64,000 bases of DNA from contig NZ_LR134290.1 in the NCBI RefSeq assembly GCF_900636545.1, positions 62,001 to 126,000 of the forward strand, written 5' to 3'. The translations under genes and the position numbers were made by a program. Shown piece by piece: positions 25,506 through 35,774 of the stretch (position 1 is the stretch's first letter; the number at the start of each line of letters is the position of its first letter). The notes under the pieces were generated by a model, which had not been told where the DNA came from, searched no databases, and saw nothing but the letters and a program-made list of their open reading frames with translations. The stretch comes from Pseudomonas mendocina (GTDB taxonomy: Bacteria > Pseudomonadota > Gammaproteobacteria > Pseudomonadales > Pseudomonadaceae).

Positions 25506-26972
25506 ATGCCCCTCGACCATCCGCTACTTTTCAAATCGCTGTGCTATGTCGACGGCCACTGGCTGCACAGCGACGACGGTGCCAGCATCGCCGTGCACAA
25601 CCCTGCCGACCAGAGCGTGATCGGTCATGTGCCGATGCTCGCTGAGCAGCAGATCATCGCTGCCGTGGACGCCGCCCAGCGCGCCTTCGCCGGCTGGCGC
25701 GAGCAGAGTCTGGACGCCCGCGCGGCGTTGCTGCGGCGTTGGGCCGAGCTGATCTTGCAGCATCAGGAGGATCTGGCGCGCATCCTCAGTCAGGAGCAGG
25801 GCAAGCCATTGGCCGAAGCCCGTGGCGAGATTCGTTACGCTGCCAGCTTCATCCCCTGGTTCGCCGAAGAGGCGCGCCGCCTCTATGGCCAGACCATCCC
25901 CAGCCATATCCCCGGCGCCCAGCTCGGCACCGTGAAGGAACCGGTGGGCGTCTGCGCCCTGCTCACGCCGTGGAATTTCCCCAGCGCGATGATCACCCGC
26001 AAGGCCGCCGCGGCACTAGCCGCCGGTTGCACCGTGGTGGTCAAACCGGCGCACGAGACGCCCTATTCCGCTTTTGCCCTGGCGCAACTGGCCGAGGAAG
26101 CCGGACTACCCGCAGGCGTATTCAATGTGGTGCTGGGCGAGCCGCAGATGACCATGGAAACCCTGGTCAAGGACACCCGCGTGCGCTCGGTGAGCTTCAC
26201 CGGCTCGACTCGTGTCGGCAAGCTGGTGCTGCAGGCCGCCGCTGAGGATGTGAAGAAGGTGGCGCTGGAGTTGGGCGGCAATGCGCCGCTGATCGTGTGC
26301 GCCGATGCCGACCTCGATCACGCCGTGCAGGTGGCGCTGGATGCCAAGTTCCAGACCTCTGGGCAGGACTGCTGCGCGGCCAACCGAATTCTGGTCGAGC
26401 GCCCCGTTTATGAAGAATTCCTGCAGCGTTTCGCCAAGGCGGTGCGCGGCCTGCGCGTCGGTCCCGGCCATGACGAGCGCAACCAGATTGGCCCGCTGAT
26501 GCACCAGGCTGCGCTGGATGCCACCGCCGCCCGGGCCGCCGATGCCATCGAGCAAGGTGCGCGTCTGCTGGTTGGTGGCGAGCCCCACGCGCTGGGCGGC
26601 TGGTTCTGGCAGCCGACGCTGCTGGCCGACGTCACCGACGCCATGCGCATCTATCGCGAGGAGAACTTCGCCCCCATCGCCGGGGTGCGCGCTTTCGACA
26701 CCCTGGACGAAGCCGTGGCCATGGCCAACGACACCGAATACGGTCTGGCCGCCTACATTTGTTCCAACCGCGTGGATGTCGTCCACCCGCTGATCCGTCG
26801 CCTCGACCACGCCATGGTCGCGGTCAACGGCACCAAGTTCACCGGCCACCCGATCCCCTTCGGTGGCATGAAAGCCTCCGGCCTCGGCCGCGAGGGCGGC
26901 GCGGAAGGCTTCGAGCCCTTCGTCGAGACCAAGTACTTCTGCATCCATCATCAGGGTCAGCGCTACTCCTGA
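25506..26972 (+). CDS. doeC: NAD(P)-dependent aldehyde dehydrogenase, probable aspartate-semialdehyde oxidase DoeC
   Basis: A 488-residue ALDH closest in pattern to succinate-semialdehyde dehydrogenase GabD. The catalytic pair is Cys289 in TSGQDCCAANR and Glu255 in LELGGNAP, with the cofactor segments LTPWNFPSAMITRK and FTGSTRVGKL. With the aminotransferase that follows, it matches the Ssd/Atf pair of ectoine catabolism. In that role it would oxidise aspartate semialdehyde to aspartate. As a GabD-like enzyme it might also serve GABA breakdown; the choice of DoeC rests on the linked doeAB locus 7 kb upstream. REP units separate it from the aminotransferase. Confidence 0.72.
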   Translation: MPLDHPLLFKSLCYVDGHWLHSDDGASIAVHNPADQSVIGHVPMLAEQQIIAAVDAAQRAFAGWREQSLDARAALLRRWAELILQHQEDLARILSQEQGKPLAEARGEIRYAASFIPWFAEEARRLYGQTIPSHIPGAQLGTVKEPVGVCALLTPWNFPSAMITRKAAAALAAGCTVVVKPAHETPYSAFALAQLAEEAGLPAGVFNVVLGEPQMTMETLVKDTRVRSVSFTGSTRVGKLVLQAAAEDVKKVALELGGNAPLIVCADADLDHAVQVALDAKFQTSGQDCCAANRILVERPVYEEFLQRFAKAVRGLRVGPGHDERNQIGPLMHQAALDATAARAADAIEQGARLLVGGEPHALGGWFWQPTLLADVTDAMRIYREENFAPIAGVRAFDTLDEAVAMANDTEYGLAAYICSNRVDVVHPLIRRLDHAMVAVNGTKFTGHPIPFGGMKASGLGREGGAEGFEPFVETKYFCIHHQGQRYS

Positions 26973-26986
26973 TGATCCAGAGTGCG

Positions 26987-27102
26987 GGTGGGAGGGGCTT
27001 TAGCCGCGACTGACCTAACAGACGCTGCAAGCATCGCGGCTACGACTGCATGGATGCAGGAGGTAGAGCGAAGCAGGATGCCTGAGCCTAAAGCCCCTCC
27101 CA
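26987..27102. repeat. REP-like inverted pair between doeC and doeD
   Basis: GTGGGAGGGGCTTTAGCCGCGA at the left, an internal ATCGCGGCTACGAC unit and TAAAGCCCCTCCCAC at the right. The middle contains a CTGCATGGATGCAG palindrome (27046-27059). The element occupies most of the gap between the two catabolic genes. Confidence 0.75.
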
Positions 27103-27155
27103 CGAGCGTGTGAATGACCTTTAACGCTACCTCAGCGAATCAGATGGAGATCGCC

Positions 27156-28532
27156 ATGACTGACTACCAGAACCTGTTCGAGCAGGACCGTGCCCACTTC
27201 ATGCACCCGTCCACCCACGCCCATGACCATGCCAGCGGCGCGCTCAAGGGGCGCATCATCACTGGCGCTTCGGGCATCCGCATCCGCGATCATGAAGGCC
27301 GCGAGCTGCTCGACGCCTTTGCCGGCCTGTACTGCGTGAACATCGGCTATGGCCGTACCGAGGTGGCCGAGGCCATCTACAAGCAGGCAAAAGAGCTGGC
27401 CTACTACCACACCTATGTCGGCCACTCGACCGAGGCCATCATCGAGCTGTCGGCACGCATCATCGACTGGGCGCCAAAGGGCATGAAGAAGGTCTATTAC
27501 GGCCTGTCCGGCTCGGACGCCAACGAGACCCAGATCAAGCTGGTGCGCTACTACAACAACGTGCTCGGTCGCCCGGCGAAGAAGAAGATCATCTCCCGCC
27601 AGCGCGGCTACCACGGCTCGGGCATCATGACCGGCAGCCTCACCGGCCTGGCCAGCTTCCACCAGCACTTCGACCTGCCGCAGCCGGACATCAAGCATGC
27701 CACTTGCCCGCACTTCTACAAGGCACAGGCCGGCATGGACGAAGCGGCTTTCGTGCGCCACTGCGCCGAGGATCTGGAGCGCCTGATCCTGGCTGAAGGC
27801 CCGGATACCGTGGCGGCCTTCATCGGCGAGCCGGTGATGGGCACCGGCGGCATCATCGTGCCGCCCAAGGGCTACTGGGAGGCGATCCAGGCGGTGCTGG
27901 CCAAGTACGACGTCCTGCTGATCGCCGACGAAGTGGTCTGCGCCTTCGGCCGTCTGGGCACGCCGATGGGCAGTCAGATGTTCGGCATGCAGCCCGATCT
28001 GATTACCACGGCCAAGGGCCTGACCAGCGCCTACGCGCCGCTGTCGGCAGTGATCGTCGGTGAGAAGGTATGGAACGTGATCGAAGAAGCATCGAGCCGC
28101 GACGGCGCCATGGGCCACGGCTGGACCTACTCCGGTCACCCGATCTGCGCTGCTGCTGCGCTGGCCAACCTGAACATCCTGGAGCAGGAAAACATCGCCG
28201 CCAACGCCGCCGATGTCGGCGCCTACCTCAACCAGCAACTGCGCCAGACCTTCGAAGGTCATCCGCTGGTGGGTGAAGTGCGCGGTGTCGGCATGCTCGC
28301 GGCGCTGGAGTTCATGGCTGACAAGGAAGCGCGCACACCATTCGATGCCGCGCTCAAGGTCGGCCCGCGTGTCTCCGCCGTCTGCCTGGAACGCGGCATG
28401 ATCGCCCGCGCCATGCCGCACGGCGACATCCTCGGTTTCGCCCCGCCGCTGGTGCTGACCAAGGCCGAAGCGGACGAGGTGGTGGGTATCGCCAAGGCAG
28501 CGGTGGATGCGGTGGCCAGCGAGGTGCTCTGA
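27156..28532 (+). CDS. doeD: Class III aminotransferase, probable diaminobutyrate transaminase DoeD
   Basis: A 458-residue fold-type I PLP enzyme of the omega-aminotransferase group. The PLP lysine is Lys287 in TTAKGLTSAYAPLSA, with LIADEVVCAFGRLG before it and YYGLSGSDANETQIK near the N-terminus. It would convert L-2,4-diaminobutyrate from DoeB into aspartate semialdehyde, with DoeC finishing the route to aspartate. Family members also use putrescine, GABA or beta-alanine, so the substrate is inferred from the locus. ATG 27156 has GGAG seven bases ahead; ATG 27144 is four codons earlier. Confidence 0.74.
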   Translation: MTDYQNLFEQDRAHFMHPSTHAHDHASGALKGRIITGASGIRIRDHEGRELLDAFAGLYCVNIGYGRTEVAEAIYKQAKELAYYHTYVGHSTEAIIELSARIIDWAPKGMKKVYYGLSGSDANETQIKLVRYYNNVLGRPAKKKIISRQRGYHGSGIMTGSLTGLASFHQHFDLPQPDIKHATCPHFYKAQAGMDEAAFVRHCAEDLERLILAEGPDTVAAFIGEPVMGTGGIIVPPKGYWEAIQAVLAKYDVLLIADEVVCAFGRLGTPMGSQMFGMQPDLITTAKGLTSAYAPLSAVIVGEKVWNVIEEASSRDGAMGHGWTYSGHPICAAAALANLNILEQENIAANAADVGAYLNQQLRQTFEGHPLVGEVRGVGMLAALEFMADKEARTPFDAALKVGPRVSAVCLERGMIARAMPHGDILGFAPPLVLTKAEADEVVGIAKAAVDAVASEVL

Positions 28533-28559
28533 GCTCGGTAGAGCGATAGGTTGCCATCC

Positions 28560-28718
28560 TGTGGGAGGGCCTTCAGCTGCGATGGCTTGAGCCCTGATCC
28601 AGGATCGGCGACCTCCAGATGCCCAGAAGCTCGCCGCTGAAGCGCCTCCTACAGTTCGTGGAGGCTTTTCGATCGGCGGAGTAGCACTGAGCTTGTTGGA
28701 GGGGCTTTAGCCGCGATT
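28560..28718. repeat. REP-like cluster after doeD
   Basis: Three degraded units of the GTGGGAGGGGCTTTAGCCGCGA family lie at 28561-28582, about 28641-28662 and 28695-28717. The last overlaps the 3' end of the convergent TPR gene. Nothing else is seen in this 174-base gap. Confidence 0.6.
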
Positions 28719-29033
28719 GCTTCCGAGCTTGTCCAGCTTGCGCATAAACACGGTCATTTCCTTCTCGGCCTGCTTGTCGCCCTTGGCCTGGGCCGCGGCA
28801 ATGCCCTGCTGCCAGGCCTGGCGTGCACCATCGGCATTGCCCTTGGCCTGCAGCGCCTTGCCCAGCAGTTTCCACGCCGCTGAATAGGTGGGGTCGAATT
28901 CCACGCAGCGTTGCAGGTGCTCGGCGGCCTGTGCCGCGTCGCCGCCATCCAGATGGGCCTTGCCCAGGCCGAAGCGCAGCAGGGCATTGTCCATGCCCTT
29001 GGCCAACATCTTTTCCAGTGCTTCGGTACTCAT
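28707..29033 (-). CDS. Small tetratricopeptide-repeat protein
   Basis: A 108-residue protein made of about two and a half TPR units (ALLRFGLGKAHLDGGDAAQAAEHLQRCVEFDPTYSAAWKLLGKALQAKGNADGARQAWQQGI), with a charged C-terminal tail. No signal peptide is present, so it is probably a cytoplasmic protein-protein adaptor. It lies beside trkA in the conserved Pseudomonas block (PA0015 position). The function is unknown. Its stop is embedded in a REP-like unit. Confidence 0.85.
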   Translation of the reverse strand: MSTEALEKMLAKGMDNALLRFGLGKAHLDGGDAAQAAEHLQRCVEFDPTYSAAWKLLGKALQAKGNADGARQAWQQGIAAAQAKGDKQAEKEMTVFMRKLDKLGSNRG

Positions 29034-29060
29034 CTCGGTTCCTGCATCTTCATGTGGGCA

Positions 29061-29112
29061 TCCCCGGATTTCATCCGGGCTACGGGCTGGTAGCCCGATG
29101 TAATCCGGGACT
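29061..29112. repeat. REP-like element, CCCGGAT..ATCCGGG family
   Basis: CCCCGGATTTCATCCGGGCTACGG then TAGCCCGATGTAATCCGGGAC, a second repeat family also seen at 38449 and 46021. It fills the short gap between trkA and the TPR gene, both on the minus strand. Confidence 0.75.
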
Positions 29113-30485
29113 CAAAAGAACGTCAGGCCTGCCTGGAACAGACGCTCGACGTCACGGATGTATTTCTTGTCGACAAGGAACAGGATCACGTGGTCGCCGG
29201 ACTCGATCACCCTGTCATCGTGGGCGATCAGCACTTCTTCGTCACGGATGATGGCGCCGATGGTGGTGCTCGGCGGCAGGGCGATGTCCTCGATGGCGCG
29301 ACCGATGACCTTGCTCGATTTGGCATCGCCATGGGCGATCACTTCCAGCGCTTCCGCCGCACCACGGCGCAGGCTGTGCACGCTTTCGATATCGCCGCGG
29401 CGCACGTGGGTCAGCAGGGTGCCGATGGTAGCCAGTTGCGGGCTGATGGCGATGTCGATCTCGCCACCCTGGACCAGGTCAACATAGGCGGGGTTGTTGA
29501 TGATGGTCATTACCTTGCGCGCGCCCAGGCGTTTGGCCAGCAGCGACGACATGATGTTGGCCTCGTCGTCGTTGGTCAGGGCGAGGAAGATGTCGGCATC
29601 GTTGATGTTCTCTTCTACCAGCAGGTCGCGATCCGAGGCGCTGCCCTGCAGCACGATGGTGCTGTCTAGGTTCTCCGACAGGTAGCGGCAGCGCGCCGGG
29701 TTCATCTCGATGATCTTCACCTGGTAACGGCTTTCGATGGCCTCGGCCAGGCGTTCGCCGATGTTGCCACCGCCGGCGATCACCACGCGCTTGTAGCTGT
29801 CTTCGAGGCGGCGCATCTCGCTCATCACCGCACGAATGTGCGCCTTGGCGGCGATGAAGAACACCTCGTCATCCGCCTCGATCACGGTATCGCCCTTGGG
29901 CATGATCGGCCGGTTGCGGCGGAAGATCGCGGCGACGCGGGTGTCGACGTTGGGCATGTGCTGGCGCAACTGGCGCAGTTGCTGGCCCACCAGCGGGCCG
30001 CCGTAGTAGGCCTTGACCGCCACCAGCTGGGCCTTGCCTTCGGCGAAGTCGATCACCTGCAGGGCGCCCGGGTACTCGATCAGGCGCTTGATGTAATTGG
30101 TCACCACCTGCTCGGGGCTGATCAGCACGTCGACCGGAATCGCCTCGTTGTCGAACAGCGCCTCACGGGTCAGGTAGGCCGCCTCGCGCACGCGGGCGAT
30201 CTTGGTCGGCGTGTGGAACAGGGTGTAGGCCACCTGGCAGGCGATCATGTTGACTTCGTCGCTGTTGGTCACCGCCACCAGCATGTCGGCATCATCGGCG
30301 CCGGCTTGGCGCAGCACGGTGGGGAAGGAGCCCTTGCCCTGCACGGTGCGGATGTCCAGGCGGTCGCCAAGGTCGCGCAGGCGATCACCATCGGTGTCGA
30401 CCACGGTGATGTCGTTGGCTTCGCTGGCGAGGTGTTCCGCCAGAGTGCCGCCCACCTGGCCGGCGCCGAGAATGATGATTTTCAC
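29112..30485 (-). CDS. trkA: Trk system potassium uptake regulatory protein TrkA
   Basis: A 457-residue peripheral membrane protein with the usual duplicated RCK layout. The first NAD-binding loop is [16 protein letters not shown] at residue 3, the second is [17 protein letters not shown] near residue 233, and each is followed by a TrkA_C domain. It gates the TrkH/TrkG potassium channel in response to nucleotide. The start is GTG 30485 with CGGAGCG ahead, and the length is normal. It follows rsmB by 11 bases on the same strand, continuing the conserved fmt-rsmB-trkA order. Confidence 0.96.
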   Translation of the reverse strand: MKIIILGAGQVGGTLAEHLASEANDITVVDTDGDRLRDLGDRLDIRTVQGKGSFPTVLRQAGADDADMLVAVTNSDEVNMIACQVAYTLFHTPTKIARVREAAYLTREALFDNEAIPVDVLISPEQVVTNYIKRLIEYPGALQVIDFAEGKAQLVAVKAYYGGPLVGQQLRQLRQHMPNVDTRVAAIFRRNRPIMPKGDTVIEADDEVFFIAAKAHIRAVMSEMRRLEDSYKRVVIAGGGNIGERLAEAIESRYQVKIIEMNPARCRYLSENLDSTIVLQGSASDRDLLVEENINDADIFLALTNDDEANIMSSLLAKRLGARKVMTIINNPAYVDLVQGGEIDIAISPQLATIGTLLTHVRRGDIESVHSLRRGAAEALEVIAHGDAKSSKVIGRAIEDIALPPSTTIGAIIRDEEVLIAHDDRVIESGDHVILFLVDKKYIRDVERLFQAGLTFF

Positions 30486-30496
30486 TGATCGCTCCG

Positions 30497-31810
30497 TTAG
30501 CTGTGGCTGGTCACAGCAGTCTTTATCAGCTTGGCATAGTAGAAGCCGTCATGACCGTCCAGCTGCGGCAGCAACTGGCGACCATGGGCTGGCTGCAGGC
30601 CGAAATCGCCCTCGATGGCAATTTCTCGGGCATCGACGGTGCGGGCCAGAAACGCGGCGATGGTCTCGCTGTTTTCCGTCGGCAGCACCGAGCAGGTGGC
30701 GTAGAGCAGGATGCCGCCCTGCGCCAGGGTCGGCCACAGCGCATCGAGCAGTTCGCCCTGCAACTGCGCCAGGGCGGGAATGTCCTCGGGCTTGCGGGTC
30801 AGCTTGATGTCCGGGTGGCGGCGAATCACGCCGGTGGCCGAACAGGGCGCATCGAGCAGAATGCGCTGGAACGGCTGGCCGTCCCACCAGGCCGCGGTGT
30901 CGCGGCCATCGGCGGCGATCAGCGTGGCCTCCAGCTGCAGGCGCTCGAGGTTCTCGCGCACGCGTGCCAGACGCTTGGCTTCCAGATCGACGGCGACCAC
31001 TTGACTCAAGCCTGGCTCGACTTCCAGCAAATGACAGGTCTTGCCGCCCGGTGCCGCGCAGGCATCCAGCACGCGTTGGCCTGGTGTCAGTTCGAGCAGG
31101 TCGGCGGCCAGTTGCGCGGCCTCGTCCTGCACGCTGACACGGCCGTCCTTGAAGCCCGGCAGGGTGGTCACGTCGCAGGGTTGCAGCAGGCGCACGCCGT
31201 CGCGGCTGAAGGCGCATGGCTCGGCATCGATGCCGGCGCTGCGCAGCTCGGTGAGGTAGTCATCGCGGCTGCTATGGCGACGGTTGACCCGCAGGATCAG
31301 TGGCGGGTGGGCGTTGTTGGCGGCGCAGATTGCCTGCCACTGCTCGGGCCAGTGCGCCTTGAGCGTCTTCTGCAGCCAGCGCGGGTGTGCGGTGTGCAGC
31401 ACCGGGTCGCGATCCAGTTCAGCGTACAACGCCTCGTGCTCGCGTTGGGCACGGCGCAGTACGGCGTTGAGCAGGCCCTTGGCCCAGGGTTTTTTCAACG
31501 CCCCAGCACAGCCGACCGTCTCGCCGATGGCGGCGTGTTCGGGGATGCGGCTGTGCAGCAACTGATAGAGGCCGATCAGCAGCAACGCTTCCACGTCCTT
31601 GTCGGCGGCCTTGAACGGCTTTTCCAGCAGCTTCTCGGCTAGCAGTTGCAGGCGTGGCTGCCAGCGGGCGGCACCGAAGGCCAGGTCCTGTGCCAGGGCG
31701 CGGTCGTGGTGCTCGACCTTGTCCAGTTGCGGCGGCAGGCTGCTGCCCAGCGAGGCCTTGCCCGAAAGCACGGCAGTCAGGGCGCGGGCGGCGGCCAGGC
31801 GTGGGTTCAT
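30497..31810 (-). CDS. rsmB: 16S rRNA (cytosine 967-C5)-methyltransferase RsmB
   Basis: A 437-residue enzyme. An N-terminal NusB-like RNA-binding domain (residues 1-140) precedes a Rossmann methyltransferase domain that contains [14 protein letters not shown] for SAM binding. The catalytic cysteines lie in DAPCSATG and ATCSV. It methylates C967 of 16S rRNA. Its ATG overlaps the fmt stop by four bases (ATGA), so it is translated together with fmt. The gene was formerly called sun. Confidence 0.95.
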   Translation of the reverse strand: MNPRLAAARALTAVLSGKASLGSSLPPQLDKVEHHDRALAQDLAFGAARWQPRLQLLAEKLLEKPFKAADKDVEALLLIGLYQLLHSRIPEHAAIGETVGCAGALKKPWAKGLLNAVLRRAQREHEALYAELDRDPVLHTAHPRWLQKTLKAHWPEQWQAICAANNAHPPLILRVNRRHSSRDDYLTELRSAGIDAEPCAFSRDGVRLLQPCDVTTLPGFKDGRVSVQDEAAQLAADLLELTPGQRVLDACAAPGGKTCHLLEVEPGLSQVVAVDLEAKRLARVRENLERLQLEATLIAADGRDTAAWWDGQPFQRILLDAPCSATGVIRRHPDIKLTRKPEDIPALAQLQGELLDALWPTLAQGGILLYATCSVLPTENSETIAAFLARTVDAREIAIEGDFGLQPAHGRQLLPQLDGHDGFYYAKLIKTAVTSHS

Positions 31811-32739
31811 TGGCCAAGCACCTGGCCGGGCGCGAACTGCTCGCGGCGGCTGTTATACAGGTCACTGAAGGCCAGCGGCTTGCCGCCGGGCAATTGCAGA
31901 CGAGTCAGGCGCAGCGTGCCCTCGCCACAAGCCACGGTCAGGCCGTATTTATCGGCAGCGAGAATGCTGCCTGGGGTGCCTTTGCCCTCCCCGATTTCGG
32001 CGGCATGCACTTTCAACGCATCGCCGCCGAGCGTGGTGTGGCAGATCGGCCAGGGGTGGAAGGCGCGCACCAGGCGCTCCAGCTCCACGGCCGGGCGGCT
32101 GAAATCGAGGCGTGCCTCGTCCTTGTTCAGCTTGTGCGCGTAGTTGGCCAGGGTATCGTCCTGTATTTCGCCCTTCAGCGTGCCGGCGGCCAGGCCGTCG
32201 ATGGCCTGCAGTACCGCCTGCGGGCCGAGTTGAGCGAGACGGTCGTGCAGGCTGCCGCCGGTGTCGCTGGCGCTGATCGGGGTGCTGACCTTGAGTAGCA
32301 TCGGTCCGGTATCGAGGCCAGCCTCCATCTGCATCACGGTGACGCCGCTCTCGGCATCGCCGGCCTGTACCGCGCGCTGGATCGGTGCGGCACCGCGCCA
32401 GCGTGGAAGTAAGGAGGCGTGGCTGTTGATGCAGCCCAGCCGCGGGGTGTCGAGCACCACCTGCGGCAGGATCAGGCCATAGGCGACCACCACCATCAGA
32501 TCCGGTTGCAATGCGGCCAGCTCGGCCTGCGCCTCTGCATTGCGCAGGCTGGCCGGTTGGTAGACCGGGATGCCGTGCTCGACGGCGAGTTGCTTGACCG
32601 GACTCGGCATCAACTTCTGGCCGCGACCTGCCGGGCGATCCGGCTGAGTGTAGACGGCAATGATCTGGTGCGGGCTGGCCAGCAGGGCCTTGAGGTGTTC
32701 GGCGGCGAATTCCGGGGTGCCGGCAAAGACGATACGCAT
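31807..32739 (-). CDS. fmt: Methionyl-tRNA formyltransferase
   Basis: A 310-residue enzyme that formylates initiator Met-tRNA from 10-formyl-THF. The formyl-transfer core is seen as [20 protein letters not shown] and a [17 protein letters not shown] segment; the C-terminal oligonucleotide-binding domain follows from about residue 205. ATG 32739 gives the usual [12 protein letters not shown] start; an open frame further upstream is not coding. It overlaps rsmB by four bases. A hairpin terminator lies between it and def, so it may also have its own promoter. Confidence 0.96.
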   Translation of the reverse strand: MRIVFAGTPEFAAEHLKALLASPHQIIAVYTQPDRPAGRGQKLMPSPVKQLAVEHGIPVYQPASLRNAEAQAELAALQPDLMVVVAYGLILPQVVLDTPRLGCINSHASLLPRWRGAAPIQRAVQAGDAESGVTVMQMEAGLDTGPMLLKVSTPISASDTGGSLHDRLAQLGPQAVLQAIDGLAAGTLKGEIQDDTLANYAHKLNKDEARLDFSRPAVELERLVRAFHPWPICHTTLGGDALKVHAAEIGEGKGTPGSILAADKYGLTVACGEGTLRLTRLQLPGGKPLAFSDLYNSRREQFAPGQVLGQ

Positions 32740-32751
32740 GGGGCAGTCACC

Positions 32752-32781
32752 AAAGAAAAAGGCTTGCCGTGGCAAGCCTTT
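32752..32781 (-). terminator. Intrinsic terminator between def and fmt
   Basis: Read on the minus strand, an 11-bp perfect stem AAAGGCTTGCC / GGCAAGCCTTT with a 2-base loop (AC) is followed by TTCTTT. It lies 14 bases after def and only about 12 bases before the fmt ATG. Confidence 0.75.
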
Positions 32782-32795
32782 CGGGTAATCGGAGG

Positions 32796-33302
32796 TCAGG
32801 CGCGCTGGCGATGCTGTTTTTCCAGCTTCTTCTTGATGCGGTCGCGCTTGAGGTTGGACAGGTAATCGACGAACAGCTTGCCGTTGAGGTGGTCGCACTC
32901 GTGCTGGATGCACACGGCGAGCAAGCCTTCTGCGATCAGTTCATAGGGCTGGCCATCGCGATCCAGCGCCTTGATCTTGACCTTCTGCGGGCGGTCGACG
33001 TTTTCGTAGAAGCCGGGTACCGACAGGCAGCCTTCCTGGTACTGATCCATCTCGTCGGTCAGCGACTCGAACTCGGGGTTGATGAACACCCGAGGTTCGG
33101 ACTTGTCCTCGGACAGGTCCATGACCACGACGCGCTTGTGCACGTTGACCTGCGTCGCGGCCAGGCCGATACCCGGAGCGTCATACATGGTCTCGAACAT
33201 GTCGTCGACCAACTGACGGATGGAGTCGTCCACGACGTCCACCGGTTTGGCGATGGTACGCAGGCGTGGATCAGGAAATTCGAGGATATTCAGGATCGCC
33301 AT
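32796..33302 (-). CDS. def: Peptide deformylase
   Basis: A 168-residue iron/zinc enzyme that removes the N-formyl group from new proteins. All three motifs are intact: GIGLAATQ (from residue 54), EGCLSVPG with metal ligand Cys92, and HECDH with His134, Glu135 and His138. It is functionally paired with fmt next door. It is divergent from the LysM gene; the 152-base gap has an AT-rich stretch suitable for promoters both ways. Confidence 0.97.
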   Translation of the reverse strand: MAILNILEFPDPRLRTIAKPVDVVDDSIRQLVDDMFETMYDAPGIGLAATQVNVHKRVVVMDLSEDKSEPRVFINPEFESLTDEMDQYQEGCLSVPGFYENVDRPQKVKIKALDRDGQPYELIAEGLLAVCIQHECDHLNGKLFVDYLSNLKRDRIKKKLEKQHRQRA

Positions 33303-33454
33303 ATGCGTTTGTGATGCACTTGTGGAATAAAGTCAAAATCCGCTGCTAAGATGATGAACAGCATTGAAAAACGGCTTCACGCCGCGTATTCAGCGGGTTT
33401 GGACGCGGCGCTAGGGCGCTTCACGTGAAGACACATAATAAAGGGATTCACCGT

Positions 33455-34492
33455 ATGAGGAAATCACTACTCGCCCTGCTCCTGGCAGCTGGCGGATTGG
33501 CCCTGACCTGCTTGGCTCAGGCCGCAGTGCAACTCAAGGACGGTCATCCGGACCGTTATACCGTGGTCAAGGGCGATACGCTCTGGGATATCTCCGGTAA
33601 ATTCCTCAGTCAACCGTGGAAGTGGCCGGAGATCTGGCACGCCAACCCACAAGTTGCCAACCCGCACCTGATCTATCCCGGCGACACCCTCAATCTGGTC
33701 TATGTCGACGGGCAGCCGCGCCTGATGCTCAACCGCGGTGAATCGCGCGGCACCATCAAACTGTCGCCGCAAGTGCGCAGCACACCGATGGCCGAGGCGA
33801 TCCCGACCATCCCGCTGGAGGCGATCAACAGCTTCCTGCTGAGCAACCGCATCGTCAACACTCCGGAAGAGTTCAACGGCAAGCCCTACGTCGTCGCCGG
33901 CAATGCCGAGCGTGTGATCAGCGGTGCGGGTGATCGCATTTATGTTCGCGGCCAGTTCGATGAAGAGCATCCGGTCTACGGTATCTTCCGCCAGGGCAAG
34001 ACCTACGTGGACCCGGAGTCGAAAGAGTTTCTGGGTATCAATGCCGACGACATCGGTACCGGTGAGATCGTCGCCGAGGAAGGTGATGTCGGTACGCTGG
34101 TGCTGAGCCGCTCGACGCAGGAAGTGCGCCTGGGTGACCGTCTGTTCCCCACCGAAGAGCGTGCGATCAACTCCACTTTCATGCCCAGCGAGCCGAGCGG
34201 CGAGATCAATGGCCTGATTCTCGATGTGCCACGTGGCGTCAACCAGATTGGCCAGTTCGATGTGGTCACCCTGAACAAGGGCGCGCGCGATGGTCTGGAG
34301 ATCGGCAACGTGCTGGCGGTGTACAAGACCGGCGAAACCGTACGCGATCGTGTCACTGGTGAGCGAGTGAAGATTCCGGATGAGCGCTCCGGCCTGCTGA
34401 TGGTCTTCCGCACCTACGACAAGCTCAGCTACGGCCTGATTCTGCAGGCCAGCCGCCAGCTCTCGGTGATGGACAAGGTCCGCAACCCGTAA
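33455..34492 (+). CDS. LysM-domain peptidoglycan-binding protein (TsaP-like)
   Basis: A 345-residue exported protein. A signal peptide (residues 1-23) is followed by a LysM domain at about 34-82 (YTVVKGDTLWDISGKFL to IYPGDTLNLV). A long C-terminal region with GNVLAVYKTGETV and FRTYDKLSYGLI is typical of TsaP. In other species TsaP anchors the type IV pilus secretin ring to peptidoglycan; the position beside dprA matches PA0020. ATG 33455 is used, with AAAGGGA ahead; an open frame 10 codons upstream is not needed. A strong hairpin follows the stop. Confidence 0.88.
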   Translation: MRKSLLALLLAAGGLALTCLAQAAVQLKDGHPDRYTVVKGDTLWDISGKFLSQPWKWPEIWHANPQVANPHLIYPGDTLNLVYVDGQPRLMLNRGESRGTIKLSPQVRSTPMAEAIPTIPLEAINSFLLSNRIVNTPEEFNGKPYVVAGNAERVISGAGDRIYVRGQFDEEHPVYGIFRQGKTYVDPESKEFLGINADDIGTGEIVAEEGDVGTLVLSRSTQEVRLGDRLFPTEERAINSTFMPSEPSGEINGLILDVPRGVNQIGQFDVVTLNKGARDGLEIGNVLAVYKTGETVRDRVTGERVKIPDERSGLLMVFRTYDKLSYGLILQASRQLSVMDKVRNP

Positions 34493-34500
34493 TATCCAAC

Positions 34501-34530
34501 GAGCCCCGCGAATGCGGGGCTCGTGCTTTC
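34501..34530 (+). terminator. Hairpin terminator after the LysM gene
   Basis: A 9-bp perfect stem GAGCCCCGC / GCGGGGCTC with a 4-base loop lies eight bases after the stop. The following sequence is only moderately T-rich (GTGCTTTC). Confidence 0.7.
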
Positions 34531-34572
34531 TGGTCGCCAGGATGGCGGCGTCACTGATCAGGGAAGAACGTC

Positions 34573-35691
34573 ATGCCTACATCCTTCTCGCTTTGCCCCA
34601 CTCTTTCCCCTGCCGAGCTTGAAGCTCGCCTGCGCCTGCACTCGTTGCCGGAATTGGGGCCGCGACGGTTTCGCAAACTGTTGAGTGCCTTCGACAGTGC
34701 CTCGGCTGCGCTGAGTGCGCCTGCCAGTGCCTGGCGGGCGCTGGGCTTGCCTGCCGCCTGCGCCGAGCCTCGGCGCAGTGAGGACGTCCGAGAGCGGGCG
34801 CGGTCTGCGCTGCAGTGGCTGGAACAGCCCGGTCAACATCTGCTGATGTGGGACGATCCGCGTTACCCGGCGCTGTTGGCCGAGTTGGCCGACGCACCGC
34901 CGCTGCTGTTCGTGGCGGGCGAACCAAGTGTGCTGGAATCGCCGCAACTGGCCATGGTCGGTAGCCGGCGCGCCTCGCAGCCCGGCCTGGATAACGCGCG
35001 CGCCTTTGCCCGCAGCTTGGCCGGTGGTGGCTTCGTCATCACCAGCGGGTTGGCGTTGGGCATCGATGGTGCTGCACATCAGGGGGCGCTGGAAGGCGAC
35101 GGCAAAACGGTAGCCGTGCTGGGTACTGGCCTGCAGTGCCTGTATCCGCGACGGCATGTGGGGCTGGCTGCGCGGATCATCGAGCAGGGTGGTGCACTGG
35201 TCTCGGAGTTGCCGCTGGACTGTCCACCGCAGGCCAGCAACTTCCCGCGGCGCAACAGGATAATCAGCGGCCTTTCGCTGGGTGTGCTGGTGGTCGAGGC
35301 CAGCCCTTCCAGTGGTTCGCTGATCACTGCGCGGCTGGCCGCAGAGCAGGGACGTGAGGTCTATGCCATTCCCGGTTCCATTCACCATCCTGGCGCGCGC
35401 GGCTGCCACCAACTGATTCGCGATGGCGCCACGCTGGTGGAGAGCATCGAGCATATTCTCGAAGCACTTCGTGGTTGGCAGACGCCGGCCTCCGCTCCTT
35501 TGTCCGATGCATCGCTGAAACGCGTCGAGCACCCGTTACTCCACTTGCTGCATGCTGCCCCCCATAGCACCGAGGCGTTGGTCCAGGCCAGCGGCTGGCC
35601 ATTGGCGCAGGTGCTGGCGGCTTTGACCGAGCTGGAGCTCGACGGTCTGGTTTGCAACGAAGCCGGGCGTTGGCTGGCGCGCAATCCCTAG
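34573..35691 (+). CDS. dprA: DNA-processing protein DprA
   Basis: A 372-residue protein with an N-terminal helical domain (residues 1-80), the Rossmann-like DprA core with VGSRRASQPGLDNARAFA and GLALGIDGAAHQGAL, and a C-terminal winged helix (about 315-372). DprA loads RecA on incoming single-stranded DNA during natural transformation. It is widespread even in bacteria not known to be competent. Its neighbours, a TsaP-like protein and tsaC, follow the common order. Length and motifs are intact. Confidence 0.95.
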   Translation: MPTSFSLCPTLSPAELEARLRLHSLPELGPRRFRKLLSAFDSASAALSAPASAWRALGLPAACAEPRRSEDVRERARSALQWLEQPGQHLLMWDDPRYPALLAELADAPPLLFVAGEPSVLESPQLAMVGSRRASQPGLDNARAFARSLAGGGFVITSGLALGIDGAAHQGALEGDGKTVAVLGTGLQCLYPRRHVGLAARIIEQGGALVSELPLDCPPQASNFPRRNRIISGLSLGVLVVEASPSSGSLITARLAAEQGREVYAIPGSIHHPGARGCHQLIRDGATLVESIEHILEALRGWQTPASAPLSDASLKRVEHPLLHLLHAAPHSTEALVQASGWPLAQVLAALTELELDGLVCNEAGRWLARNP

Positions 35692-35774
35692 CCTCGGAAA
35701 TCACGCCGCCCCATCTACAGTCGTATGACGGTCTTGGATAGACTGCCGGCCATTGGTTCACTGGGAGACGGTAG

